A DNA stretch of 64,000 nt from Antedon bifida. Taxonomy: Eukaryota; Echinodermata; Crinoidea; Comatulida; Antedonidae. Under the pieces are notes generated by a model. The model made no database searches. It was not told where the DNA came from and was given only the letters and a program-made list of their open reading frames with translations. Location: contig OY727103.1 of the NCBI GenBank assembly GCA_963402885.1, positions 9,636,085-9,700,084 on the forward strand. Reading direction: 5' to 3'. Positions within the stretch are counted from its first letter, which is position 1, and each line of letters starts with the position of its first letter. A program made the position numbers and the translations under genes. Below are positions 33,994 to 48,900 of the stretch, piece after piece.

Positions 33994-36900
33994 GTAAATT
34001 GATGCATTTTATTAGTGAAAAGGTTCATCTGGATCTCTTACAGTATTTTATATGGTTTTCTTTTGTGATGATCCAAATAAACATGAACTCACAAGACTAA
34101 ACTGAGTTGATCAACCAGAAAAAGCTAGAGAATGAAACACACGTTTTTCGTTTTATTCAATTTATTTGTTGAATCATCAAAAAAGAAAATCCTAAATATT
34201 GATGCATTTTGTTTCAATGGATTATAAATTTCTAAAAAAATTATACAAACAAATAGATGACGAAAATCCTTTATAATATAACTCCAACTTTTTAACTCAA
34301 ACATTCAAAGACCTAGAATCTGTTCTAATATATTTAATATGTGCAATTAACTTTTAATTTTTTTTCTGTATGTTTAGTTGAAAACATACCGAGACATGAT
34401 CTATGAAAAGAAATAACGAATTATTGTACAATAAATTAATAAAAGCTAAGCATGTTTGTCGTATCAAACTTGGCTACCAATGGCACTTCCTAAAGTTAAG
34501 GAGTAGAATAACAATAAAGTTATAAGCAGAAAATGTAATTTATTTCCTTGTGATTCATTGCTGTTATCATATTTCCAGGCACTATGTTTTCATTAACAGT
34601 AACCTGACACAATTGTACATAATGGCACAAAAGAAGTGTATTCAATAAAGTATTTTAGATTTTAATGTATCTAGCTTTACAAACTTACCCTAACTAGGAC
34701 TACTATACTCATGCTAGCTCTAACCAGAACCTAGAGAGTACAGTAGATTGTCTATTCGGTAATTGTGTGTAGTTGCTGGCTTTGTCCAGGGTAAAGGTGT
34801 TTAATGAGTGTATGTGTCTATAGTGACTAGGTGTCAGTGAGTTCATGCAGGTAGGGGTCCAGGGTAAAGGTGTTTAGTGAGTAGGTGTCCAGAGGATAGA
34901 TGTCTAGTTAGTTTATAGGTATCAAGTGAGTTGTGCCTATGTGATAGGTGTCTATGGAACTGTCCCTAGACTACCTAGTATACAGTAATTGTACAGAGGT
35001 CCAGGGTATCTATTGAAGTCCATGGTATATATTGTCAAAAATGTGTAGTTGAATATTTCCAAGGCATTGCATAGTAAAATAAAATTTCTATACTATCATC
35101 AGTACTTATATCTATCAAGAGTAAACAAACACTTCTAACTGATGATTGATAGTGATATCGTTGTCTATGTTAAACTGTTTCATTATCATTAGTTCAAATC
35201 TACTTATTACAAGTAAACTGTGATAAAAACCTAATGTACTTAACTTGTGTGTATGTTTTATTTACATATTGATTCGAAGACTGATAGTAAACCAATCATA
35301 ATATAATTTTGAGCTTTGATTCAAGTATACTGCAGTTCTCCCAATTAGCTGGGTAAATGTTGCCTTTGGTGATTCGTGAGTCTTGAAGACTCAATCGTTT
35401 CGTTCTGTGTGAATTCATTAATTTTTTTTTAAATACATTTTTTTCATTTTATTGTTTGTTGTTAGGCAGGATAGTAAGATGCTCACATCATTATGACACT
35501 TGTGAATAGATAGCCAGCTTGTCTTAACAAGTTAGTGAAACAGTGTGATGATGTGAGTTTCTGTTTTCAGACTTTTTTTCTGTTGTCTTAGTCAATTTAT
35601 TCGATTTATTAGGCTTTTTCCTGGTTTATTTTTCATCAACTTTTTTCATTTTTACACTTGTTAATTGCATTATTAATATGTAAAGAAAAATGTTATCAAA
35701 TCAAATATTATGATCAGGGACACTCAGGCCAAGCAAGGAAATCAGCTAACCACACAATAAGTCATAAATACAGTTTGTTTTGTTTATTTAATTTCACTTT
35801 TATGGTAGAAGGTCATAGTACAGTACTACTACACAAGACAAGCAATCATGAATTAAAAAGTAGAAATTTAAAAAATGTTGACATGATAATTTTTTTTATT
35901 TATTATTGTATTTCTGAACAGGACACAAAATGACGTGACCTTAATTATGAATCACTTCCAGTGAATTGCTAATAATTTACATAAAAATAGTCCTTACTAT
36001 TTACATTAATATTGTATTGCAGGCAGCAGGACTGATCCATTATACAATAGTAATCCATGATCTTTTTAACTGTTTGGTAAACTTGTGTTGTCTTTCTAAA
36101 TTAAAAATAGAAAAAAGGAAAAATTTAAAAAAAAATGTTTTAAACTATTTGATGTGTGACAATTATTATTGCTTATCTGCACTTGGTGGATAAACCCTTG
36201 ATATTGTCAGAATCTTTTTTTTCTTCTATCTTATTCTTTCTTTCCATAAATTTTGTTGCAGCTGTATCTCTACCTCTTGTCAACCTGACATTGTTTAACT
36301 TATATTGACAAATTTAACGAATATTGACCTCTTACTGTACTGCAGTAAACTTTGATATGACTTTAGAGTCATGCAGAGTATGAAATTTTATTTCTGAACC
36401 AAAAAATAATTTTATAATGAAACTTTACAAAAGTATACTTCATAATATGGAGCAATTTTTGACATGATAAAAATAGTGTGCCACGCAAAAAATATATGCG
36501 CAACATTAATTTCTAATAAATTTCAGGTCATTTTGAGCATTTCAAAATTGTCTATTACTAATAATAGTTTGTGTTTTGCGCATACACTTGTGCGCATAGT
36601 AGCTCGTACAAAGTGTAGAAAAATGGTACCCATTTTTCTCCTATATTTTAATATGTTCTTTCTCAATCAATTCTCTTTCACATGCGTTACAAACATTTTT
36701 ATTATTATTATGTCATCATATCAAAAAATTGGAATAATGTGAGTTACCTAATTTCATACAGTATATTTCAATTGTTTACCCGAATGAAAAGTGACCCACA
36801 TAATTTAAACTTATTATGGAAGCTGTTGAATTCTATGAATTCATACAAATTTTGTCTATCCATCTGATGTCATGACGTCATCATATGGCCAGTTGAATTC

Positions 36901-39900
36901 AAAAAGTCATATTTTCATCTTTTTCGTAAAAGTTCATCGCATTTGTGGCATCTGCAAGGGAAACCAGACATAAGTCGGAATTTTCAAAATTGAGATTTCC
37001 ACAAATACTGAAACTACATAATCCAAGATTTAAAATGCTGAAAAAAAATATCTTAATACCATGTCTACTTCCAGAGATATCTCAGTCTAAAGTTTTGGTT
37101 CTTTACAATCAGTGTTTTAAGAAAAATGCTTTTAAAGTTAAGTAACAGGAAATTACAATAACAAAATAAACAGGGCGTCTAAGTTTACGCCTTAGCAAAA
37201 GGGTATTCTAATTGTTTTATTTCAATGAAACTTCGCACCTTCCTTAATTAACTATTGTTCTATTATTATGCAAAATTTCATTAAAATCAACTCAATGGAA
37301 CACTTTCATTTTAAGCATAAAACATGATAGGTTTTATGAAAATCATACATAATTTACACCATCTTTTTAACCAACATACTACACAAAATGTTAAAATGTA
37401 TCTATTTATTTGTCTCAAAATAGAAAAACACCAAGGTAATGTAAATAAATATTGTTTCAGCTATCATTTTCTGTAAAAATAAAAAAATGTAATTTTTCAG
37501 CCTTTTAATGTTTTTGGCTGTTTCTACAAATCTACAAATGCGACTTATGTCTGATTTCGCTTGCATGTGCCACATTTAAAAGAGAGCGCATCTCACTTTT
37601 ACGTGCCAAAAATAATTCAAATTTGTATTAATGCAATTATTTAGGTAATTATCTTCTAAAATGTTTATCTTCATGTTTGATGACGTCATCGTGTTAAAAA
37701 TTGGATTAAAAGATGGGTCTCGTAATTGCATCTATGCTACACTGTATATAACATAGTGTATTCCGTAAGTTCAAATCTAGTTAAAATTTAGAATTTAAAA
37801 AATTAAAATAATTCAGCTTGTATTCAATTCAAGATAAAATACAAAATAAAAGGGCATGATATAACTAATGATCATGTGACCATGATCTAGAATTTGAAAT
37901 AATGGAACCCTAGACTAGATAGATAGGAAATAAAGTTGGTTTTTCCCAAAATTTTGAGAATGGGTTGTGGAACCTTCCTTGGATTTGCATTTGTTCATTA
38001 TTGAGGTTGTGTTTTGACGTAAAATCAATGTAACTTAAATATTTAACTGCCATCGAATTCTAAATTTACCACAGAAACGTTCTTTGATAACTAATTAATA
38101 ACAAGGACTTCTACATCTCAATTAGCTTGTGTTTACAGTGCCCTAATTCTTCATGATGATGATGTTGCCATCACTGCTGAAAAGATCAATACACTTAAAG
38201 GCAGCCAATGTATCTGTGGAACCATACATTGGGCTAAGGCTCATGAAGGAGCTTCAGTCAGGGATCTTATCCGCACCAGCTGCCGCTGGTGGAGCAAGAG
38301 CCGGTGATGCACTGCAGAAGAAACGAAAGAAGAAGCCAAGAAAGAAGAGGAATCTGATGATGGTTGGTTGCCAAGAAGAAACATCTCTTTGGACTGAAAT
38401 TTACCCAGAAAGGTCATATTTCATGCTTGAGTGACTCCAGTCAAAATTGTACTGTAATGTTATTCCGGTTATCCCACGTGGCGACGAGACCCCTGTTGAC
38501 GAACTACAGTAGGAATAGCCAGTTTTATACACTGTTTTCCTTGTGCAACCATACAAATTATGACAACTAATTATGAATAATGATATTAAATCCAGCCGAT
38601 TAATCTGATTTTTTGTACAGAGGCTACATCCAAAAATCATCTTTTTAAGGTCATCTTGTCACTCAGGTTCTAGTTATTGTGTGTTTAATCGACTTGTGTT
38701 GTGTAGTTTAGTAGGTTTTTTTAAACAGCTGGTTTATCTCAAATTTAATACCCAGGAGGAGTGGCACACGACCATTACATGTGTAAGTGCAAACAAGCAA
38801 CGGAGATCTCATATCATATTTGTTTGTTTTTTCCCATATAGGAAATAATATTAAAACAATAATTAAGAAATAAAACTGTAAACCGAAACTATAATAGCTC
38901 AAGGCTTATTAAGTAAAGGTACTGTATCACAACAACATATTTGATCTGGTATTCATTTTCCTACGTCCCAGATTTTCATAACTATCCATGTTAGAACTCT
39001 CTCTTCGACACCCTCCCCTATTTTTTCTATCAAATGTCAACTTTACAGGCTAAACTCAAATGTTATATTATGTATTCCTATATTACTGTATTTATACAGT
39101 TTATTTTAATATTCAAAATTTGAAATTTAAAGTTGAATATATAAGGATAGAATATTATTTTTATTGTATTATTATTTTAAGGCTGTGTTTATGCAGCCAA
39201 AAATTAATCGATAAAAATCAGATAATTATCAGATAAATACAATAAGTTTTAACCTTCGACCTGAAGGATGAGTTGTGTTGGGTAAAAAATTAACCTATAA
39301 TTTTTTTATGGCTGCGGAAATGCAGCATGATTCCGAGAATCACATTGTGTGAGTGAATCATGTAGGCTCCGAGTGCAAATGAAGTAAATCTGACTTTTTT
39401 TTAAAATAGTAATTTTTAATTTCATGTTCATTTTGTTTGCATTATTTTCATTGTGGATTATAATAAATCCTAAATAAAAATTTTATAATTAAAATTGTTT
39501 AATCTTCTTATAGGAATTAGCCATCTTGTACAAGATGTGTTGAAACGTCAAGAACTATATGGGAATAACTCCTTGTATGAGGTAGAGGAAGCGGGTGTCC
39601 ACGGCAGCTTATGGAATATCATCAAGTCACAGCTGCTAAAGGAGTTGCGCCTCGTGCTGATTATGGTCCTTGCGGTTGTCTCTTTTGGTTTGTCTTTTGC
39701 TGAAAGTGATGTCATTAAATGTGAGTATAATTAACAAACTATAATTTAAAACTTTATACCTTTTAAAAAAATCTACAACAAGTGAATAATTATGGATATT
39801 AAAATTTAAACAAGAATATTCACAGCAAGATCTTAATTAAAATGTTGGGACTGGAATAGTGTCTGAGAATGAGATGCAAAATTGATTGGCACTTAATGTA

Positions 39901-42900
39901 CTTCTGCACCTATGATAATGATTCCTTAGGATCCGGGTCATGTTCACAGTAAGCTTAACCTACTGTAACCCTAAGATAGCCTCAAAGGTGCAAAAGTGCA
40001 TTAGCATCAACATAAAAAATACAGCAGATTGAATATGGATATGGATTTGAAATTAAATTTCTCACTTATGATAAAAAAATAAAATGTATTATTATATACA
40101 TAATACATAATACATAATATATACAGGTACAGTACTGCCTTTTCTTTTTTTAAATCCTTGATGGTAATTATATTTTTCTCTCAGGACTGTATTTGCTAGT
40201 CCGTGAGAAAAATATGATTATCTCAGAGGATCTCGAATGTTATATATTACACCTCAAAGTAGGCATCTGTAATCTAAATGGGTACAGTACTGCACCTTGA
40301 AAATAGAATACACTAACAGGTGCTTTACATTACAGAATCGTTTCTTATAGTCCACAAGCCGGCCCTAGTGTAGGGTTATCATCTTACTTACATCACTAAA
40401 GAATGACCATGTTCATAAGGGATAAATATTTTTAACAAACCAGAGCTACAGTAATAATACACATACTGTATCTCTACCAAAGTGCTCAAGGAAAACCTTT
40501 CAAAAAAATACAGTACAGTACCTCAAAATGTACAACTATTCCAAACTATTTTCCTGATGTAGGATTATGAAAATGCTTTAATAATCAAATACATTTTACT
40601 TTACAGTTTCCTTGTATTTAGAATTGGAAGAACGTAAAAGGGCTGGCTGGGTCGGAGCAATTTGTTTATGCTTACTCGCCATCTTCATCTTTATGTTTCA
40701 AGTTGTCAGCAATTATTTTCTTGAAGAACAGTATGCCATAACCCAAAGGAAGCGCAAACTATTTTCAATGGCGCAAGTTTACACTATACGTGGAAGCGCT
40801 GGAGCGTATCAGCCAAGAGACGAGATTGTTGTTGGTGATATTATTTACGTTAAATGTGGTATGTACTACTACTATGAATGCATTAAATTTACACAAATAA
40901 ATTGTAAACAATATTACCGTATGATAAGTATAGTCACACCTGGTTTAAAAATGTCTTGTGTGTGTGTTTAGCCCAGTAGGTAGGATGATGCTCAAGCATG
41001 GGATTGTATTCGGTATTGGAAGATGTTGCTCCTCTGGTAGCTGAAGAAGTTTCAATTAGAACATGTAAAAACCCATGGCAGCACCGGCGGGCTAGGGGCC
41101 GATGGCCCCGGAAGCTCTGGCGTTTTAGAGCATTTTAGGCATACAGAAATCTTGCAGTAATTTTCCTAAAGTGGTCACTAATGAATACAATTTTTGTACA
41201 TGATCTAAATATAACTTCAAAATCCAAAGGATAAATTGTAGCATAGAAAATATATGCGAACGTAGTAAAACGTACCCGACACACGGACTGGCCAAACGGT
41301 AGACAAGGGGGACAGAAGCTGTCTGTCTGTCCCCCTTGGTCAGTTGATAAGCGAAGAATAGACGGTAGACGTTTTACTATAATATTGAAGAGTTTGATCA
41401 AATATATTTTTTCCCTCAGAATGTGAGGAGGGTGGGGAGTGATTAAGAATTTGAAAACTGTTAATGCTTCTTCAATGTTTAAGCTTTAAAGAAAATGACT
41501 GCCTTTTCTTGAACCACTATTGTTTAGAGACTGGAACTTCAACTTTATCATGTGATTAACAATTGTTAAAAACTGAACTTAGTCCTGACTAAATACAAAC
41601 TGTTGTTTTCAGGGAGTACTGTTCCAGCTGATGGACTAATTATCTATAGTAGTAACGTAAAAGTGAATGAATACCGTGTGACAGGACGTGATTCCGTGGT
41701 TGACAAATCAGCAGATGGAGATGCTATCTTACTCAAAGGTATATCATTAATATTATGTTTAATCTTAAAAGTAACTACCAGCGCAACTATTTTAACATTT
41801 TGTGATATTGAAAAAATGTTTTTTTACATTTTTTTGTTGAATATGCCATTTTAATGTCACATAATAGTTATTAACTTTAACGAAAAATGGGACACAAAAA
41901 AAAATTATTTACCTGAGTGAAAAAAACTAATTTAAAGCAAAAAATTGTCAAATTGGCTGTCAGCTAATTGGTTTTTGGTTGAATTTAACAATTTATTTTA
42001 TCATTTTAAAAATTATTTTTTCCAGATTTACTTTGTTAAAACTACAAAATTGCCTATTCAAAATCTGATTTATTAATCTTTCATTTTTTCATGTTTTTGG
42101 GGGACAATACATCTTTAACTAATTATTTCTACAAAGGTTAGCATATCATTATATTGTCATTTATTTTAAAAAGAAATTAACATATGATTGCAATATTAGT
42201 ATTTTTACTTCTGTACACTTAAACTCAATACTTTTTTTCTTTACTAAAAATATTATGACATTGACAAGAATTTGTTTCGGCCAATAACCTTCAACTCATT
42301 ATCAGTAAAGTATGTAAAGTATACTTATTGCTTATTCTCCAAAATGTCTGCATGTGACTCAACGTGTGTCGTGGGATATTTCTATAATACTGTAAAAGCA
42401 ACTATGACATTTAGCATGAAACTTGGGTAATTTTTTAACATTTTGGTGTTTATTTAAAGTAAAAATGTCAGGGTGTACAATTTCATTTCTCTGTATTTTT
42501 ATGTTTAACATTTGTTATTCACATGGGAAATCTTATTACGAAGTTCATTTTAAATTTCATCTATTTCTACATCATTTTTTAAACCATTGACATTGTATGT
42601 TAATTGATGGAGTGAAGCACTTATAATGATTTAAAGATATTGTACTTAAGTTAAACTGTCCTCTCTGAGCTTCAGATAAATAAACATGTTTAGTGAGACA
42701 CAAAGCAGATGTGCATAGATTGAACATAAGACTTACAATATTGGGCGCATTTGATTTGAGAATTTTGAAAGACTACAGTTTTGAGAACTACAGTACTGTA
42801 TTGTATGTACAGTATTTGCTGTTGGGTATGTTCAACATTAAAGCCGATTTTCCACTAGGCAAATTTGTTCGCGCAAATAGAAGAGCATGCGTATCCATGT

Positions 42901-45900
42901 TTCTATCTTCCAAATCCCTATTCACACACGCATATTAATGTGATGTTTTCAAATTGGCCTAGTGGAAGGTTGGCTTTAGTAGTACATACTGTTATATAAT
43001 GAATACCATTCAAATAGAACAAGTATGCTAATTGTGAACACTGTATTCAAGAAAAAATTGATGTGAATGCAACCCATGTTACCGTAAATCTTCTAATAGT
43101 AACTCACACTCTAATAGTAACCCTCTTCTAATAGTAACCCACCTTCTAATAGTAACCCACCTTATAAGTCAATCTATAATAATAACCCACTACTCTAATA
43201 GTAACCCACAGGGTTAATATTAGAGTCACAAAAACTATTGACAAAATGACATTATGAAGACTGGTCGTTTATGATGCAGCCATATTTTGAAAATAAGGAG
43301 ATAATGCATGTTGATCTCGGGAGTGGGGGAGGATTGAGTGTTTTTGAGTTTATAAAATAAAGTTAGAGTTCAAACAAATTTGTTTATTCGTACTGTTTTA
43401 TTATTTTGCTATGATTTGCTGACCGGAATAGTTGGGGTGGGTTACTATTTTCAAGTGCCTAATTTACGATTAGTAATAGTAACCCACTACTCTAATAGTA
43501 ACCCCTTTCTAATAGTAACCCACCCTAAAAAACAATCAAAGAATAATTAGAAGATTTATGGTATTACTATACTTTCCCTGTTGGCAGTCGTGTCAAAAGG
43601 ATACAATAAACATGTTTATCTTTGTAGGATCAAAAATAATTGATGGACATGCACGAATGGTGGTACTGCAAGTTGGTGTCCACACTAAGCTTGGTAAGAC
43701 TCCGCAAGGAGGAGTCATTAATGGTGCTTTTACTCCTAATTATCAATTTGCACGCTCTTCTGATGCACCTGACTCAGGGGGTAAGATCATGCCTGCACGT
43801 TTATTAACTTACATATTAATGACACCAGATTATCAATTACTTTATCCAGACTAAAGCCTATTTTTCACTATACAAATTAGTCACACAAATCCAATGTTTT
43901 CCACTACTAGAGTGAATAGGTGCAATTTCATTTCCATCACGTATCTGCAACATTTACACACATTTAAGATTAAAATGGAGAAAGAAAACATAAATAAATA
44001 TACACTTCAAATTTTAGAAAGATAATATAACATTTATTTATAAAGACTACATAAATCATCCTATAAATGTTTATTATTACAAATGAAAGTGAATTAAAAG
44101 TTAATCTACGACCACTTTTCTTTGACTTGAAAATTGTGCCTAACCTATCAACTCATCTCTCTGAACGGTATTGAATGACGGCCTCTGGAAATTCCACATT
44201 TGATTTTTAAAATTATTTTTCGACATAATTCATTAAATATTTGGTTTTCAAACTTTTCGTTCCATCTTCGTAGCAAGATATTTGGTGCAAAATTCAGACG
44301 GATCGGATGTCGCACAGCGGAGTGCATAGTGGACACTTTTTGTGTTTGCCTTTTATTTATAGATTACTTACATTTACCAAGTGTTATACACACTATACAG
44401 TAGTTGGTGTCATTAATATGTTTATTTTTTTTAAATTCATATTTGCACAAATTTTGTTTGAGCATTTTATTATAAGACTATTATCATTTCTTTTTAATTC
44501 TAGTTCTTGATTATGATATGAATAATTTAACAATTATTTTTTCAATATTCATATTTTTGTTATAATAAAAAGAATTTAACTTTAATACAGTTTACTTTAA
44601 TGTGCAGTAGTTAGTCACTATTCTCATTTAAATATTGAATGATTTGATACAATATTATATTGTAATTTCTTTTTTTGCATGTGTTTTCAATTATTAAATT
44701 AAAGGTGATTGAGGTGGTTGGCTTTGTTTATAAAATTAATTATTTATTAACCAAAATGAGAGACCATCTGTTTATGAATACAGTTAGTGAACATACACAC
44801 AAATACCTGTGTTAATAATGCATGCATATCATAAAATACTATTTATAGAGATTTTATTTGGAAGAGAATCGATTGGCATTTATAATGTAGAGCTTGGTTC
44901 CCACTATACAATGCAACGACGTAGACGCAATGCAAGTGTGTTGTCCAATCATAAGCGAGAGTTTGAAAGATCCATCGTATCGTGATTGGTCATATTACTA
45001 ATGGTGGGCCTATATCCTTGTGTTGGGAGCCAAGCTTTAGGTGCCATATTAAAAAATCCAAAGACATGAAGCTGATTATGAGAATCAATTATGTTAATAA
45101 TTATAATCGCATGTATTAATAACAATTTTAAAATTAAACATTCACATGCCATTTGATAGATTTAAGTGTCATTTTTAAAATATCATTATTAATTTTTAAA
45201 TGTGTTATCATCGTCATCATTTTAATCATCACTGTTATCATTGAGTAAATAAACCGAAAGAGGAAATATCAGATTTCTACATTATGTTAAATAGGGAAGA
45301 GAATAAATTACTATTAGTTGAGATTATCAAAAGATAGTTGTTCTCTTTGTATTCACTTCCCAATGTCTACTACCAACATATAAGAACATTCAGTCTATGT
45401 CGTGCCTAACTTACCTGGATAAACCGACAATAGCCCATGCTCTCCAAATGGAGGGCTTAAATACAAAAAGAGTTATTATTATTTTTCATAACTTTCTTAG
45501 ACATTGCAAGATCTGCCAATGATATTTATGTAAATATGCCTGGTAACACTAGTGAGGTTGCAACACAATCATCACCTCCTGTGTACTCACCACTTGGTAG
45601 CCAACGCCTTAGGAACAAGAAGGATAAAAAAAGTGTCCTGACGCAAGATTTGGAAATCATCTCAAAATATGTGTTAATAGCAGGTAATCACAATCATTAA
45701 TACTGAATATTTGTCAGAACATTTTTTGGAATTTTTTATTTTACCAAACAAATGTGATGCGCATGGTTTATTTATAGTTATTTTGTATCAACATTTTTTT
45801 AAATCAAATTTTAAAATTCTTCTCAAAGAAATGAGACAAATTTGAATCTATCCCTATCCATCAAGCACACTTGTTAGTCTACAGGTTTTGAGGATTAAAG

Positions 45901-48900
45901 TCCATAGATTTGAATGCCACCCAAGAACAACTGGCAAATATTTTTTTCAATTATTCTTAAATTCCTGATGAGAGACCTGTTTTTTGTTCCGAGATGTCCC
46001 AAGTTGTTACTGCACGCTTGTATTGCCCTGGTGTTAAACTGACAAATCAAATAACTCGTAATTATGCTTTCTCCCGAGATTTCTCACGGTTTGTCTATGC
46101 GTGTAAGAAAATGTATACTAATAGGGAGATCAAAGTTGTAATAATTTATGCAGATAAGTCAGAACATTGTTTTCTAATTTAATACAATGATTGATTTGTA
46201 ATTGCCAGCTATTGCCCTGTGTACAATTATTGGTCTGGTTCTGATTATTAACTATTGCTACCAAACATTCATTGCTGATGATGAGAGCTGGGATATTACA
46301 TACTTGAAGGATATAGTAGACCTGATCATTGTCACCGTCACTGTGTTCACAATCACCTACCCATCATCTTTACCTTCCATCTACCAGCACATCTGCAAAC
46401 AGTCGGCTCATGTAAGATTTGTTTTTGTTATCATAGTTACCGTATTTATTCAAATAAACGCCCCGATTTGAATACACACCTCCTTGGAATAAATGACCCC
46501 ATTGAACACCCGTTTTGAATAAACGCCCCCTACTCCCAGGGACGTTTATTCTTTCCTTTAATAAAACGACCTGCCACATGCATATACACACAATATTGTT
46601 TTGAAACACATTTCTATTTGTAGTAGAATTCATTGACTTCCATGATCTATAATTTACCAAGCATTTTGAAACAATTGATATTAATTTGTGTTGTAATTTT
46701 TTATATCTAGGGGGAATTCATTTGATTATACATGCTACAATAATTATTACACAGTACTGAATTTGATGTAATAGATTTAAAATTTGTTTTTTAATTATTT
46801 AAAAAAAAATCACAATTAATAATTTCACTGTAATATTAAATTAGATAATAACCCAATAATTAATATATTGTTTGAAGGGTTGCATGGCGTATTCAAATGT
46901 TGATATAAGTTTGCGGTACACCATGTATGTTAGTTCTGAAAAGAAATGTTGAGTTTCTCAACGTTTTGATCAATATGCTTTGATCGTCCTCAAGAAACTA
47001 CGTGTACCGCAAACTTATATCAACCCAATAATTACATTTTGTGAATTTTTTATTTGTGAAATTGTATAGGAGATTCGACATGATCAAATATTTGTCTGTA
47101 ACAATGAAGCCTATGGAATTATGGGTAATATTACCACACTTTTAATGAACAAAACTGGAGTGGTCACAGAAAACTACATGCGTGTTGAGGGCATCTTTTT
47201 ATTTAACGAGTTGTTTCATGTTCGCTGGCCGGATAAACAAACTAATCTTAACACAAGACTGAAATCAATGACGCATTCTTCAGAAGTGACCAATTTACTT
47301 CTAGAAGGAATGGCAGTGAATACAGATTACACAGCTCAAATTATACAAGTAAATATATCTATTTTTAATTATAAAATAAAATGTATGTCTTTTCATAAGA
47401 TGTTTTTTTTTAGTTGAATACACTACAGTAGAATTCCTATTTTAATGTGTTCGTTTAATATGGGCGGATATTTTTAAGTATATTCCCCTCATTTCACATT
47501 TAAGTGTCCCTCTAGGGTGTTCCCTGAATGAGATAGTCCTAAATTAAGGTTTTACTTTATAAGCTGTTGAAAGAAGAGCTTTACAATTTATGACTTATTT
47601 ACTGTATTTATCCCACTCTAAAAAATAGCTTATGTTTGTGCAGATTTAAATAAATGTCTGCCAATTTCCCAAAACATTTTAACTTAAGTTCATTAATGAA
47701 TTTTTACTGTATTTTCCGCGAGTGTTAGATTCCCAAAGTTGCTCGGCCTATGGTAGTACTAGACGTACAGCATACAGTTCCTTGTATTTAAACTTCATAA
47801 GCCTTAACAAAATTGCAAAAAAAAAAAACTCCCTAGATTTTGGCGATTTGGGAGCAAACATACATTTTTTTTCCCCAATACATTTTCCCCATACATGATG
47901 ACATGCATTGCTAACTTGATATACATCAAGTAGTATATTAGCATCACAGAAGCTGGTTGAACCATTAAACGTTGATCATATTCTTCTTTATTCACAAACT
48001 AGATACCTGGCGAGAATCATGGTATTCTTCAACATATTGGAGACAGAATAGACTGCGCTCTACTGGAGCTTGTGGAGATCCTGGGTGGGCATTATAGAGC
48101 ATTGCGGGACATGAATCCAGAGGAGAAGGTGATGCGTGTCTATCCTTTTAACACGAGTAGGAAGATGATGTGTAGTGTCATTGGTAAGGAAGAATTGAAC
48201 AGAAACAGAGTCTATTGCAAAGGAGCAGCAGAGCGAGTACTTAAAAGGTTTGCAGCTTTTTATGTATATTGAGGGACCATGTAAAAATGAATCTACTGCA
48301 GTTACTGCAGGAAATACATTTTGTTTATCTGATTATTAACAGTAGCAAGATTTGTTTGAGTAACCATTTGAAGTAAAAAAAAAATTAACCATTAATTGAC
48401 TGCCTCAGACGTATACATAGAAACAAACATACATTACTACAGTAAAAGTTATTAAATCGTTATTATCTATTGCTTAAATAAATGTTGTCAAAATCAAATC
48501 AAAATATGTAAATTTGGAATAACTGTTAAAATGGTTTAAAAATTAGATTTTACTAAACAGTAATAATTATGTATTTAATATTTTATTATCTTAAAAGGTG
48601 CTCATTTTACCTGGACACGGATGGTGTAGCCTGCCCTTTGGACACTGCTACTCAATCACACTTTGCATCGCAAATAACAGAGATGTCTAAATCGAAGCTT
48701 CGCACGATATGTTTAGCATATCGAGATATGCCCATCGATCAGACAGAAGACAGCGTGGATTTGTCTCGTGAGGATGATGTCTTATCAAAGCTGACTTGCA
48801 TTGCTTTGTTAGGGATTTCAGATCGTGTTCGTCCAAAGGTAGGAAAAACAACATTATATCCTAAATAAAATAGCACAGTTGCCTATTATGTTATAAAAGA

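Larger units (their letters stand above)
33994..39513 (+). other. Intron 1 of the pseudo-PMCA gene
   Basis: 5.5 kb. Holds the inverted-repeat element at about 36.9-37.6 kb, a processed ribosomal protein P1 pseudogene at 38.1-38.4 kb and a short MITE at 39.2 kb. The stretch 34,730-35,000 repeats GGTGTC.AG(T)GAGT-type words irregularly (TAGGTGTCNAGTGAGTT). Remaining sequence is AT-rich without features. Confidence 0.7.
41739..43627 (+). other. Intron 4 of the pseudo-PMCA gene
   Basis: AT-rich to about 42,830, then two MITE-type elements (42,838-42,978 and 43,081-43,563). Confidence 0.6.

Noticed and set aside
38153-38434. A 93-residue frame starting MMMM taken as a gene
   Set aside because: It is one of three frames of the processed RPLP1 copy.
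45961-45999. Hammerhead ribozyme (CTGATGAGAG)
   Set aside because: The CTGATGA word is present, but the GAAA partner and the stems are not.
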